Notes: generated from the sequence alone by a model not told the origin. Positions 10,492 through 22,490 are shown, numbered from the stretch's first letter. The stretch: 64,000 bases of DNA from Archivesica marissinica (GCA_014843695.1 CM026386.1:84371791-84435790), one strand, 5' to 3'. Made by a program: numbers and translations.

Positions 10492-13400
10492 GTAAGATAT
10501 TTTGCTTCGTGTATTATAAAGGAAGCTTTATCCCTTCGTAATTCACTTGTTTAGAATGAATGAGTTGCCAGTTGGATCCATTCGACATTCCTTGTACATT
10601 CATGATCATGTTTTACATTTTCTATAATTCATCACAACATTGTTATTATTTTTCCAAGTATGTTCATAATCATTACATCATTTGTCCATCCTCATCATGA
10701 TTGCATATCATAGTATTGTACTATATATATATATTGTAAATATTGTTTTGTACTATATATACAGTGAAACCCCTCAAAATCGGAACCCCTCTAAATCGGA
10801 ATTCCCTCCAAACCGAACAATTTTCGCGGTCCCGATATTTTCCCTTCTTTGTTCATTGTAAAAAAACCTCTCTAAACCGGAACCTCTCTTTTCCGAATAC
10901 CGGACAAGTTTTCGGGACCATTTGTGCACATTTCTGTTGCAAATTACCCCTGAAAACCGAACAGCCAGCGGCGTAAAATCCGGATCCGAAACAACCTTTG
11001 TCTCACCTGAAACGTAACACCTTCCGTGTTTTCACAAGTCAATTAATCAGTCGGCATATTGGTGTTTTATCCGTATTGTTTACATCCGACGTGGTGTTGT
11101 GAGAACATAAAGGCTTGATAAAAACCAATGATGCTGAAAATTTGTTTTAATTACGTTGTTTTCAAATGGATTACGACTGGACACTATTTAATTATGTCCT
11201 TTGCAAATGCAGGTTTGTTAACCTCTTTTCATGTTTGAGTAATTAGTTTTAATATGATATAATTAGATGTGAATGGGATTTCACAAAAGGCAGACTATCA
11301 TTATTTAAGGCATAACATTGATAATTATATTTCATAATTATTGATCAAATCAAAACTTTATCCCCCCCCTCATCCGAAAACCCCTCTAAACCGAAAACCC
11401 CTCCAAACCGTACTAGATTGCCAGTATAGCGGAATGGGAAACCAGTCAATTCATTAGTCAATAGATTGCCAGTATAGCTGAATGGGAAACCAGTCAATAG
11501 ATTGCCAGTATAGCGGAATGGGAAACCAGTCAATTCATTAGTCAATAGATTGCCAGTATAGCGGAATGGGAAACCAGTCAATTCATTAGTCAATAGATTG
11601 CCAGTATAGCGGAATGGGAAACCAGTCAGTTCATTAGTCAATAGATTGCCAGTATAGCAGAATGGGAAACCAGTCAATTCATTAGTCAATAGATTGCCAG
11701 TATAGCAGAATGGGAAACCAGTCAATTCATTAGTCAATATATTGCCAGTATAGCAGAATGGGAAACCAGTCAATTCATTAGTCAATAGATTGCCAGTATA
11801 GCGGAATGGGAAACCAGTCAATTCATTAGTCAATAGATTGCCAGTATAGCGGAATGGGAAACCAGTCAGTTCATTAGTCAATAGATTGCCAGTATAGCGG
11901 AATGGGAAACCAGTCAATTCATTAGTCAATAGATTGCCAGTATAGCAGAATGGGAAACCAGTCAATTCATTAGTCAATAGATTGCCAGTATAGCGGAATG
12001 GGAAACCAGTCAATTCATTAGTCAATAGATTGCCAGTATAGCGGAATGGGAAACCAGTCAGTTCATTAGTCAATAGATTGCCAGTATAGCGGAATGGGAA
12101 ACCAGTCAATTCATTAGTCAATAGATTGCCAGTATAGCAGAATGGGAAACCAGTCAATAGATTGCCAGTATAGCAGAATGGGAAACCAGTCAATTCATTA
12201 GTCAATCTATTATAGATTGCCAGTATAGTGGAAGCATTACAGCTTTCCAAATGTCATATTAGAAAATCAAAACACAAACGTCAAACTTATCCTCATTTAG
12301 CATGCCGTGATGAAAGTCCGGAGAGCTACATGTATTGCTTTGCTTCCAGAATCTGGGTGTAAAACTGTTTCCTAATAAGGTTATGTACAGTACTTAATAT
12401 ATGAATGTAAAACTATGCTTCCTGTTTCCGGTTCTGTGAGGTTAATATATGAATGTAAAACTATGCTTCCTGTTTTCGGTTCTGTGAGGTTAATATATGA
12501 ATATAAAACTGCTTCCTGTTTCCGGTTCTGTGAGGTTAATATATGAATATAAAACTATGCTTCCTGTTTCCGGTTCTGTGAGGTTAATATATGAATGTAA
12601 TACTATGCTTCCTGTTTCTGGTTCTGTGAGGTTAATATATGAATATAAAACTATGCTACCTGTTTCCGGTTCTGTGAGGTTAATATATGAATATAAAACT
12701 ATGCTACCTGTTTCCGGTTCTGTGAGGTTAATATATGAATATAAAACTATGCTTCCTGTTTCCGGTTCTATGAGGTTATTATATGAATGTAAAACTATGC
12801 TTCCTGTTTCCGGTTCTGTGAGGTTAATATATGAATATAAACTATGCTTCCTGTTACCGGTTATGTGAGGTTAATATATGAATGTAAAACTATGCTTCCT
12901 GTTTCCGGTTATGTGAGGTTAATATATGAATGTAAAACTATGCTTCCTGTTACCGGTTATGTGAGGTTAATATGAGTATATAACTGTACGTTTTGTTTAA
13001 GGTTATGTAAGGGGCCTAGTGCAGCGATATGGAAGTGGATGATTGCTCATATACACTCCACAGAGTAAGTGAAGCGTGTTTTCTTCCTGATTTTAATAAT
13101 TCATTGTAACAACATCTAATTTAACATATATGCACTTATTCTTGATAATTATTTTTAACAATTTGTTGTACATTAATTGTATTGTTATATATTTTAAATA
13201 ATACAATTCATCAATAACTGTGCTTGTATTCGGTGTAATACAGTCATCGCATATTTTCATGTATGTCCACACATGTAATAAAACCTAGAAGGATTCTGAT
13301 TGGTCGCAGCATGACAGCAAGATATATATGTATATGATTTGATCTAGTTGTATTTCTATAAATTTCATTTGGTGTTTTCTCTTTTAGGACTGTGAGAACT

Positions 13401-16400
13401 GTCAAAGGAAATTTGGCACTGTATCCTTTATATATGTATATGTCTCTATGAAATGGAACACTTCATATTACCTGTATATCTGTATATGTCTCTATGAAAT
13501 AGAATATTTGATATTAGCTGTATATCTGTATATGTCTCTATGAAATAGAACATTTGATATTAGCTGTATATCTGTATATGTCTCTATGAAATAGAACACT
13601 TCATATTACCTGTTTATCTGTATATGTCTCTATGAAATAGAACACTTCATATTACCTGTTTATCTGTATATGTCTCTATGAAATATAACATTTGATATTA
13701 CCTTTATATCTGTATATGTCTCTATGAAATAGAACACTTCATATTACCTGTTTATCTGTATATGTCTCTATGAAATAGAACACTTCATATTAGCTGTTTA
13801 TCTGTATATGTCTCTATGAAATAGAACACTTCATATTACCTGTATATCTGTATATGTCTCTATGAAATGGAACACTTGATAGTACCTGTATATCTGTATA
13901 TGTCTCTATGAAATGGAACACTTGATAGTACCTGTTTATCTGTATATGTCTCTATGAAATGAAACACTTGATATTACCTGTTTATCTGTATATGAGCAAT
14001 GAACAATTGTCTGCGCCACTTCTGTCGCCGATTGAAAACAACTGGAGTAGTCTTCCTGTATCATTTACGTATGAAATGAAACACTTTGTATTTTCGCTTT
14101 GCCAGGCTTAATATTGTCTGTTATTCTGACACCAATTTCTATGCACAAAACATTTTACACTATTCAGTATGTGGCAGACAATCTTATCTGCATTACTCTC
14201 GATGACCTTTTAGTTATGGGCTGTAATTGGAGCGATAAAATGTCTAATTTATTTGTTTCTAGCTTAGCAGAGTTGCCGACTGGATTTTAAATTCAATAAT
14301 TGTTATCCGATGTGAAACCTTTCAACTGCTAAAAGGACAATTGGGCGCTTATAGTGGGCGTGAGCGGGCATTGCAGTAAAGTGAGTTGACAATAGAGTGT
14401 CGACATTAATCTAAAAAATAATTTTCATTTCTCGGAAGTTTGCTTTGCCGGAAATTACTACAAGTAACATGCAGATATCGGCTGAGCATTCTAAGAACTA
14501 CATTCAATACAGATCTTATGTCGTCATGTATCAATCTTGATTCACTGAAGCAAAATATTTTACCAAATCTACAAAAACGTATATTATACGTATATCTCTC
14601 ATCTTATAAACATTTATTCGGCAAATGAAATACATGCCAATTGAACGAATGTAATAACACAATGTTGGAAATAGTTTATTTTCGATAATCGTAATTGAAG
14701 CGGCTCGGTTTATTATTCGAGAGAAAAATGGCTGTCTTTTATTCTGTTTACAGAACACATAGCAACCTCGCAGTCACACCTGCTAACCTGACGTCTACAA
14801 GAAAATCATAATCGTTATCGTCAGTCTATCTTCCATTGATGTCAAACTCCTCATGGAGATGTAATCATATTCCTCTTATAATGTCAAGTTCAGTACTTGA
14901 TTTTGTCTTCAACCATTTATTGGCTTTCCTCATTGATATATAATGCCTGTTTCATATTATTTAGATACGTTATAGTCCGCCTCCGTGGTCGAGTGGTTAA
15001 GGTCGCTGACTTGTATACCACTGTAACCTATCATCACTGATGGTTACGGGTTCGAGCCCCGCTCAGGCCGTGTCTCATTTATATGAAAAAATTGGCAGTT
15101 TCTTACGGAGGTTGGTGCACCAAAGTACTGGTTAACCACTGGAGCCTGCCCAGGAAAGGTATTGTTAGGTAAACTGCCTGCCTGCGATATAGCCCAAAAT
15201 GGTGCTGATGCAGGCGTAAAACCCGAAATATAACATAAATAGATACGTTATAACTACTCCAAATGACTATATCTATCCTTGAGCTCACTTTGAGGCTTTG
15301 CCGTATTCATATTAAATGTTTATCAAATGTATACAGTGTTAAAAACATCAAGACCTTAACTGTAGAGTAAGACCAAGACCTCACGACACTCATACACTGT
15401 GAAATATGGGGAGAATGAAGAGCAGTTTGAGCAGACCAAGTGTGACTTACTGGACAGGAGAGCTGCTTTGTCAGGGGAGATAACTACAACTCTTAGAGAC
15501 ATTGGTCACTTAGAACATGATGTTGAGAGAATTACTACAGACATCTCAGAAATTGGTATGTAGCGGTTTTCCCGATATAACAAATTGTCTGCACTGTGAA
15601 ATGTTGATTCAATGGCACATGTAACTCAACAGGAAACAGCTGCAACTCAAAATGGGAAACAGCTGTAACTCAAAATGGGAAACAGCTGTAACTAAAATGG
15701 GAAACAGCTGTAACCCAAAATGGGAAACAGCTGTAACTCAAAATGGGAAACAGATACAACTCAAAAATGGAAATGACTGTAACTTAAAACGGGAAACAGT
15801 TGTAGCTCAAAATGGGAAACAATTGTAGCTCAAAATGGGAAACGGCTGCAACTAAATGGGAAACAGCTGCAACTCAACTGGAAACAACTGCAAATCAACC
15901 GGAAGCAGGTGCAACTCAATGGGAAACAGCTGCAATTGAAACAAGTTCATACAACTTATATTAATCCCTCTCGAGACCTCATTCATGATGGAATCCACGA
16001 GGGAGAGTGTGGAATTTAAATGCTTTGCCTAACGGCACAATCGTAACGTCTCCAGCGTGACGCAAACTTGAGTTATTTCATTGATTAATCATGCAAATTC
16101 CAGTCCTCAAGCAGCATTTCTTAACCTGTCCTGTTAGGTTTTCAGGAAAATAAGTTAACTGAAACAAAAGCCTGGACCACTTATGTGTGTTTAAATAAAC
16201 TACACCAGGGTAGCACCACCTTATTCTGCAAGTTAAGTTTGCAATTGTATGAGAATCTAGCTTATTAATTACTTCTTGATCAAACATTTTTTTAAGATTT
16301 CGATCCAAGTACATTTCTACTATAGTTCATCCCTATATGTATTGCAATAAGTATAGTCTACATTTGTTGCCATAAGTATATGCTTATGTCATATAATGTA

Positions 16401-19400
16401 TATTTAGTCACTAGAAACTGTATTGTTTATGTGAATAAAAGATGTTCGATCACAAAGTTGATTGCAATCTACATTACAGTTTCAGCATACCAACGTCTTT
16501 CCTTGACACCAATGTTATTTATGTGTTATTTTATGCAACTTAGTTTTCAGGCATAGCTGAGAGTGTGTAGCATATTCAAACCAGTCTGTCATTTCTTTAC
16601 ATTGTTACATTGTCATCTCTATCGGAAAACAGAGGGACATTTATTGGGCATCCAAAGTTCATTGTCGGGCTAGCTTCTACAGTTTTCAATGTATTTGAAC
16701 CACACTTGCAGGACTGCATTATATGAAGTATAGTTGCGCCTATCTTCATCTATCATTATTAATTGAGTTATGGCCCTTTGTTGTTTCCATTATACTTAAC
16801 AATTTGCGAAACAAGCTGTAGCAACTTATATTAATTACTATCGTTTGCGCAGATGACAGCTTATTTGTGGGAATTTGTGTGGGAGGAAACCGAAGTACTC
16901 AGAGAAAACCCACCTGTCCGATCTGGCGACCACCGTAACATCTGACATACATGTACTTCCCTCTCCGAGGATCGAACCCGGATTGCATTGGTGTGAAGCG
17001 AGCATGTTAACTAACCACTGCACTGACCTATATCATTAAATTCCTCAACTTGTGTACTTGTACCAGCAAAGAGATGTGTAATTATTTCTTGTTGCACATA
17101 CTGGTACTGTACATGTATGTTATCAAATGGTGTGGATGCACATACTGGTACTGTACATGCATGTTATCAAATGGTGTGGATGCACATACTGGTACTGTAC
17201 ATGTATGTTATCAAATGGTGTGGATGCACATACTGGTACTGTACATGCATGTTATCAAATGGTGTGGATGCACATACTGGTACTGTACATGCATGTTATC
17301 AAATGGTGTGGATGCACATACTGGTACTGTACATGTATGTTATCAAATGGTGTGGATGCACATACTGGTACTGTACATGCATGTTATCAAATGGTGTGGA
17401 TGCACATACTGGTACTGTACATGTATGTTATCAAATGGTTTCGATGGTTTTCAGAGCACTCTTACCAGAAAGAAAAAGACGAGATTAATAATACAAGACG
17501 AAAAACAACATTGCTACAGACATACTGTCAGTGTTGTACAGACTCGATGGCACAGTACGGGGAATATAGCAAGTGTATCAACTCTAGGGTGGAGGATGTT
17601 AGACAAAGAGCGCAGTATGTACATATTGATATATCAATACTAGGGTTTGGAGGATGTTAGACATAGAGTGCAGTATGTACATATTGATATATCAACTCTA
17701 GGGTAGAGGAAGTTAGACGTTTAGTACAGTAAGTACATATTGATATATCAACGCTAGGGTTTGGAGGATGTTAGACATAGAGCGCAGTATGTACATATTG
17801 ATATATCAACACTAGGGTTGAGGATGTTAGACATAGAGTGCAGTATGTACATATTGATATATCAACAAGTTAGACGTTTAGTACAGTAAGTACATATTGA
17901 TATATCAACGCTAGGGTTTGGAGGATGTTAGACATAGAGCGCAGTATGTACATATTGATATATCAACACTAGTGTTTGGAGGATGTTAGACATAGAGTGC
18001 AGTATGTACATATTGATATATCAACACTAGGGTTTGGAGGATGTTAGACATAGAGTGCAGTATGTACATATTGATATATCAACGCTAGGGTTTGGAGGAT
18101 GTTAGACATAGAGTGCAGTATGTACATATTGATATATCAACGCTAGGGTTTGGAGGATGTTAGACATAGAGTGCAGTATGTACATATTGATATATCAACG
18201 CTAGGGTTGGGAGGATGTTAGACGTAGAGTGCAGTATGTACATATTGATATATCAACGCTAGGGTTTGGAGGATGTTAGACATAGAGTGCAGTATGTACA
18301 TATTGATATATCAACGCTAGGGTTGGGAGGATGTTAGACGTAGAGTGCAGTATGTACATATTGATATATCAATGCTAGGGTTTGGAGGATGTTAGACATA
18401 GAGTGCAGTATGTACATATTAATATATCAACTCTTGGGGAGAGGATGTTAGTCATAGAGTGCAGTATGTACATATTGATACATCAACGCTAGGGTTTGGA
18501 GGATGTTAGACATAGAGTGCAGTATGTACATATTGATATATCAATGCTAGGGTTTGGAGGATGTTAGACATAGAGTGCAGTATGTACATATTGATATATC
18601 AACGCTAGGGTTTGGAGGATGTTAGACATAGAGTGCAGTATGTACATATTGATATATCAATGCTAGGGTTTGGAGGATGTTAGACATAGAGTGCAGTATG
18701 TACATATTGATATATCAACGCTAGGGTTTGGAGGATGTTAGACATAGAGTGCAGTATGTACATATTGATATATCAATGCTAGGGTTTGGAGGATGTTAGA
18801 CATAGAGTGCAGTATGTACATATTGATATATACTAGTTAGTTGTAGCTACTGTAGCTACTGTAGTAAGATAGTATTCCTCGATAACTCCATTTACCAGTA
18901 TAGTTATGATTCACCGAGCCTGGAAACAGTTGTAGGGGATATAGCATGAAACATGACCACTTTATGCTTAAATGCCTTTGCACTGATAACAATAAGATGC
19001 GGATTTGCAAAATGTTTTTGGATTTGCAAAATGTTTCCGGAAATACTCACAAATATCGCATGTACTTTGCAATATATTGACATGCCTGTGAATTGTGCAC
19101 AGATTTTACCTCAAATCATCTGAAGCACACACAAGCAAAACAAGTTTAACAATTTGTGATATTCCTTTTGACATTCATTCGGAAATCATATCTGATCGAA
19201 GCATACACATTTTGTAAGAAGCTGCTCAGGGTTCCCATTGTCGGTCGCCAATGACGCCATTTGCGTCAAAAAAACAAATACTGCCGCTAAATTTTGTGAA
19301 TCGGCGAAAATATTTGGTGCAACATTTTTTTTGGGGGCATATATTTTGTCAAATACATGGCTTCAAATATTTATCTGTGACCTATATAGCTCTTAGTTTG

Positions 19401-20062
19401 CTCCAGTTATTTTCAATTGGCGACAGAAGTGGCGCAGAGTGAGAGAAAGTCTAAGTAGTAATTATTGGCCAGATTTTCTAGCATGAAAAAATGGCTGATT
19501 CTTGAAAACGGATATTTGTCAAGTTGTGGTGTCCCTTGTCAAATTTATATAGTAAGTAAGTAAGTAAATAGTTTATTATAGTGACATGTGCATTAACATA
19601 TTTCAATACATACATAAATACATGAATATAGCACCCGACCCAATGGATCTATAAATCACCTACATATTAAATTGTTATACATATAAACATCATATAGAAG
19701 TCACAATGATTGCATCAACAATATGATATTCAGTCATTTTAAGTATGGCATGGTATTTATGACTGTAATTTTAGCAATGGTAATGGTTGCAACAATGATT
19801 ATTATAAATTCACACCTTTATAATAAAGTTCGACTACTCGAGAGTAACTGTAAATGGACAGGTAATCATTGTTAATATATAACTGTACACACTGAAAATA
19901 AAGTGTATATATATAAATTGTTGTCGTAACTAAGAAAATATTGTTTGCTTTCTATAACTATAAAACTACAGGAAGAGCCTGGAGAGAGAAGAGTATTACA
20001 GTCGAGAAGCCATTGATGAGCGGGAGAGTGATGAATCACCACGCCTGGAAACAGCTTCTGCA
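10373..20062 (+). CDS. HAUS5: HAUS augmin-like complex subunit 5, 5' part (six exons)
   Basis: Six phase-consistent exons encode about 218 residues: 10373-10491, 13002-13064, 13388-13420, 15368-15555, 17455-17614 and 19972-20062. Recognition rests on N-terminal HAUS5 landmarks as I remember them from vertebrates: a WAVxEM motif (here MWAVKEM), LCxGxxAxIW (LCKGPSAAIW), HSxxTV (HSTETV) and a GNL motif, then a charged coiled coil. Augmin is an eight-subunit complex that recruits gamma-tubulin to existing spindle microtubules; HAUS5 is one of its coiled-coil subunits. Family members are about 600-650 residues, so roughly two thirds is missing. Exon 6 ends in phase 0, and no continuing exon is seen before the N gap at 26864. 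The chosen ATG at 10373 opens the exon that carries the WAVxEM motif. Introns 1, 2, 3, 4 and 5 all contain tandem arrays. Confidence 0.8.
10762..11410. mobile_element. pogo/Tigger-like element remnant
   Basis: The left end begins CAGTGAAACCCCTC and repeats CCTCTAAA-CGGAA blocks, in the style of pogo-type TIRs. At the other side (11370-11410) there are similar CCCCTCTAAACCGAAAA blocks, but in direct rather than inverted orientation, so no proper right TIR is present. It is probably a rearranged fragment in HAUS5 intron 1. Confidence 0.35.
11413..12230. repeat. 48-bp minisatellite, about 17 copies
   Basis: The unit contains GATTGCCAGTATAGCGGAAT and GGGAAACCAGTCAATTCATT. A few units are shortened to 30 bp by loss of an 18-bp segment. 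Because 48 and 30 are multiples of three, a 301-codon minus-strand frame stays open by chance. Located in HAUS5 intron 1. Confidence 0.95.
12400..12985. repeat. 48-bp minisatellite abutting the HAUS5 exon 2 acceptor, about 12 copies
   Basis: The unit contains AACTATGCTTCCTGTTTCCG followed by GTTCTGTGAGGTTAATATAT. The array runs into the exon 2 acceptor, and the last, diverged unit appears to form it: array TGTTTCCGGTTATGTGAGG against TGTTTAAGGTTATGTAAGG at 12995-13013. The array units have CCGG where the true acceptor has AAGG, so they lack the AG. Confidence 0.9.
13002..13064 (+). CDS. HAUS5: HAUS5 coding exon 2
   Basis: One base completes the M of exon 1, followed by LCKGPSAAIWKWMIAHIHST and two bases. 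Acceptor TTTAAG, donor GTAAGT. This is the best-conserved HAUS5 block in the window (LC-x-G, A-x-I-W, H-x-HS). Confidence 0.85.
13388..13420 (+). CDS. HAUS5: HAUS5 coding exon 3 (33 bp microexon)
   Basis: Acceptor CTCTTTTAG. It encodes TVRTVKGNLA plus two bases, with donor GTATCC. It supplies the conserved TV-x-x-(I/V)-(R/K)-GNL motif. The donor position is chosen because it keeps phase 2 into exon 4; readthrough alternatives a few bases later are possible. Confidence 0.7.
13430..13995. repeat. 46-bp minisatellite after HAUS5 exon 3, about 12 copies
   Basis: The unit contains CTGTATATGTCTCTATGAAA and CACTTCATATTACCTGT. Similarity with the exon flank begins within a few bases of the exon 3 donor (CCTTTATAT...GTATATGTCTC), so the array is seeded in the first bases of intron 3. 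14009-14041 is also an inverted match to 19407-19441. Confidence 0.9.
14480..14760. repeat. Dispersed repeat, copy 2
   Basis: Related to 960-1190 in the same orientation; both carry ATACATGCCAATTGAACGAA. It lies in HAUS5 intron 3. The adjoining 14040-14480 shows no recognisable feature. Confidence 0.6.
14975..15239 (+). mobile_element. tRNA-derived SINE, family S4, with perfect 13-bp target duplication
   Basis: TAGATACGTTATA flanks the element at 14962-14974 and 15240-15252. The head has GTGGTCGAGTGGTTAAGG (A box) and GGGTTCGAGCCC (B box), similar to a class II (Leu/Ser-like) tRNA. The copy at 57285-57554 is nearly identical. The perfect duplication suggests recent insertion. Confidence 0.9.
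15368..15555 (+). CDS. HAUS5: HAUS5 coding exon 4
   Basis: Encodes a charged coiled-coil segment that includes VKYGENEEQFEQTKCDLLDR and LRDIGHLEHDVERITTDISE, with donor GTATGT after one base (phase 1). The start at 15368 (after TGTAGAG) is the nearest AG that keeps both the frame and the phase from exon 3. The acceptor tract is poor, so the first ten residues are uncertain. Confidence 0.7.
15600..15945. repeat. Degenerate 23-bp minisatellite
   Basis: About 14 imperfect units around AATGGGAAACAGCTGTAACT, in HAUS5 intron 4. Confidence 0.85.
15937..16070 (-). mobile_element. SINE family S5, partial
   Basis: Contains the S5 tail on the minus strand (ACAACTTATATTAATC, CTCGAGACCTCATTC, GGAATTTAAATGC) but not the tRNA-like head. 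A further tail scrap lies at 16800-16845. No feature is recognised in 16071-16800. Confidence 0.65.
16850..17032 (-). mobile_element. SINE family S3, minus-strand copy
   Basis: Contains ACCCACCTGTCCGATCTGGC and the B-box complement AGGATCGAACC, ending at the A-box region (TTAACTAACCACTGCACTGA). Confidence 0.75.
17095..17440. repeat. 44-bp minisatellite ending just before HAUS5 exon 5, about 8 copies
   Basis: The unit contains TGTGGATGCACATACTGGTA and GTTATCAAATGG. The array stops about 16 bases before the exon 5 acceptor (GATGGTTTTCAG). Three overlapping open frames here are repeat artefacts. Confidence 0.95.
17455..17614 (+). CDS. HAUS5: HAUS5 coding exon 5
   Basis: Acceptor GGTTTTCAG. The exon encodes EHSYQKEKDEINNTRRKTTL and continues through QTYCQCCTDSMAQYGEYSKC to NSRVEDVRQRA. 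Donor GTATGT leaves two bases (CA), completed by the first base of exon 6. An Arg-rich coiled coil at this place fits HAUS5. The last about 39 bases of this exon, with its donor, are the source or sister of the 58-bp array that follows. Confidence 0.8.
17576..18833. repeat. 58-bp minisatellite made of the HAUS5 exon 5 end plus its donor, about 21 copies
   Basis: The unit runs from exon sequence (CTAGGG, GGAGGATGTTAGACA) through GCA|GTATGT into intron (ACATATTGATATATCAA). The first unit is the true exon end. Most later units read ACATAGAGTGCAGTATGT against the exon's ACAAAGAGCGCAGTATGT, so nearly all keep an intact decoy donor. Splicing at a decoy would add an in-frame stop about 16 codons on. 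Confidence 0.9.
18834..19971 (+). other. HAUS5 intron 5, unique part
   Basis: Nothing coding was recognised. There is a small duplication of GGATTTGCAAAATGTTT near 19012-19045, an inverted match of 19407-19441 to 14009-14041, and an (AGTA)n microsatellite at about 19550-19566. Confidence 0.5.
19972..20062 (+). CDS. HAUS5: HAUS5 coding exon 6 (last one found)
   Basis: Acceptor AACTACAG. One base completes Q, then KSLEREEYYSREAIDERESD and ESPRLETASA. Donor GTATGT, phase 0. It is acidic and helical, continuing the coiled coil. The following array repeats the sequence around this donor. Confidence 0.75.
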
Positions 20063-20086
20063 GTATGTATTGTATTGTAGGATATA

Positions 20087-20378
20087 CGTGTGTGTGTTTT
20101 TACGTTTATTTATCGTCGCTACCGGTTGCCCATATGAGCGACGCCTCTTGAAGAGATTAGTTATTTTAGATTTTGGTGGATAGTGCATGATACAGACAGA
20201 GAACCATTCCAGAATCTCCTCTGGTTCTTTTACGTGCACAGTGTAAAGCACCGACACGAGACCTCGGTTTAACGTCCCATCTGAAAGACTGTTAATTTTA
20301 TTAGGGTCAGACGGGGGATCGAACCTGCGATCCCTGGATTACCAGTCTAGCGTGTTACCACTGGACTACATATCTGTC
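20087..20378 (-). mobile_element. SINE family S2 inserted beside the exon 6 donor, 11-bp target duplication
   Basis: TGTAGGATATA lies at 20076-20086 and 20379-20389. The minus-strand element carries the S2 head (B-box complement GGGATCGAACCTGCGATCCC) and body. The target is the array unit itself, so the SINE separates the exon 6 donor from the expanded array. Confidence 0.85.
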
Positions 20379-22490
20379 TGTAGGATATACCACATTGCCT
20401 GCAGTATGTATAGTATTGTAGGATATAACACATTGCCTGCAGTATGTATAGTATTGTAGGATATAACACATTGCCTGCAGTATGTATTGTAGGATATAAC
20501 ACATTGCCTGCAGTATGTATTGTTTTGTAGGATATAACACATTGCCTGCAGTATGTATGGTATTGTAGGATATAACACATTGCCTGCAGTATGTATTGTT
20601 TTGTAGGATATAACACATTGCCTGCAGTATGTATTGTATTGTAGGATATAACACATTGCCTGCAGTATGTATTGTATTGTAGGATATAACACATTGCCTG
20701 CAGTATGCATTGTATTGTAGGATATAACACATTGCCTGCAGTATGTATAGTATTGTAGGATATAACACATTGCCTGCAGTATGTATTGTAGGATATAACA
20801 CATTGCCTGCAGTATGTATTGTAGGATATAACACATTGCCTGCAGTATGTATAGTATTGTAGGATATAACACATTGCCTGCAGTATGTATTGTAGGATAT
20901 ACCACATTGCCTGCAGTATGTATTGTAGGATATAACACATTGCCTGCAGTATGTATTGTATTGTAGGATATAACACATTGCCTGCAGTATGTATTGTATT
21001 GTAGGATATAACACATTGCCTGCAGTATGCATTGTATTGTAGGATATAACACATTGCCTGCAGTATGTATAGTATTGTAGGATATAACACATTGCCTGCA
21101 GTATGTATTGTAGGATATAACACATTGCCTGCAGTATGTATTGTAGGATATAACACATTGCCTGCAGTATGTATAGTATTGTAGGATATAACACATTGCC
21201 TGCAGTATGTATTGTAGGATATACACATTGCCTGCAGTATGTATTGTAGGATATAACACATTGCCTGCAGTATGTATTGTAGGATATACCACATTGTATG
21301 CAGTATGTATTGTATTGTAGGATATACCACATTGTATGCAGTATGTATAGTATTGTAGGATATACCACATTGTATGCAGTATGTATTGTATTGTAGGATA
21401 TAACACATTGTATGCAGTATGTATTGTTTTGTAGGATATAACACATTGCCTGCAGTATGTATTGTATTGTAGGATATAGCACATCGTATGCAGTATGAAT
21501 TGTAGGATATAACACATTGCCTGCAGTATGTATTGTATTGTAGGATATAACACATTGTATGCAGTATGTATTGTTTTGTAGGATATAACACATTGCCTGC
21601 AGTATGTATTGTATTGTAGGATATAGCACATTGTATGCAGTATGTATTGTAGGATATAACACATTGTATGCAGTATGTATTGTATTGTATTGTAGGATAT
21701 AGCACATTGTATGCAGTATGTATTGTAGGATATAACACATTGTATGCAGTATGTATTGTATTGTAGGATATAGCACATTGTATGCAGTATGTATTGTAGG
21801 ATATAACACATTGCCTGCAGTATGTATTGTAGGATATAACACATTGTATGCAGTATGTATTGTATTGTAGGATATAGCACATTGCCTGCAGTATGTATGG
21901 TATTGTAGGATATAGCACATTGCCTGCAGTATGTATGGTATTGTAGGATATAGCACATTGCCTGCAGTATGTATTGTAGGATATAACACATTGTATGCAG
22001 TATGTATTGTATTGTAGGATATAACACATTGCCTGCAGTATGTATGGTATTGTAGGATATAGCACATTGCCTGCAGTATGTATGGTATTGTAGGATATAG
22101 CACATTGTATGCAGTATGTATTGTAGGATATAACACATTGCATGCAGTATGTATAGTATTGTAGGATATAACACATTGCCTGCAGTATGTATTGTAGGAT
22201 ATAACACATTGTATGCAGTATGTATTGTATTGTAGGATATAACACATTGCCTGCAGTATGTATTGTATTGTAGGATATAACACATTGCCTGCAGTATGTA
22301 TTGTATTGTAGGATATAACACATTGCCTGCAGTATGTATGGTATTGTAGGATATAACACATTGCCTGCAGTATGTATGGTATTGTAGGATATAACACATT
22401 GTATGCAGTATGTATTGTATTGTAGGATATAACACATTGCCTGTAGTATGTATTGTAGGATATAACACATTGCCTGCAGTAGGTTTATAA
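20379..22490. repeat. 33/38-bp minisatellite derived from the HAUS5 exon 6 donor, about 60 copies
   Basis: The unit contains GGATATAACACATTGCCTGC followed by AGTATGTATTG. The 38-bp form adds one extra TATTG. CTGCA|GTATGTATTG matches the exon 6 end (TCTGCA|GTATGTATTG), so most units hold a GTATGT decoy donor. The three very long minus-strand frames here (about 700 codons) come from a stop-free repeat, not genes. Confidence 0.9.

Noticed and set aside
11345..12250. 301-codon repetitive frame (TGFPFRYTGNLL repeats)
   Set aside because: The 48-bp unit is a multiple of three, so openness is trivial. It lies in HAUS5 intron 1 on the opposite strand without splice or start context.
14975..15060. 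True tRNA gene
   Set aside because: A and B boxes are present, but the head continues into a conserved non-tRNA body and is flanked by target duplications, so it is a SINE. The same applies to the other tRNA-like heads.
20347..22470. Three overlapping open frames of about 700 codons on the minus strand
   Set aside because: They read the 33/38-bp array; all three frames stay open because the unit lacks stops on that strand. No codon structure or domain.
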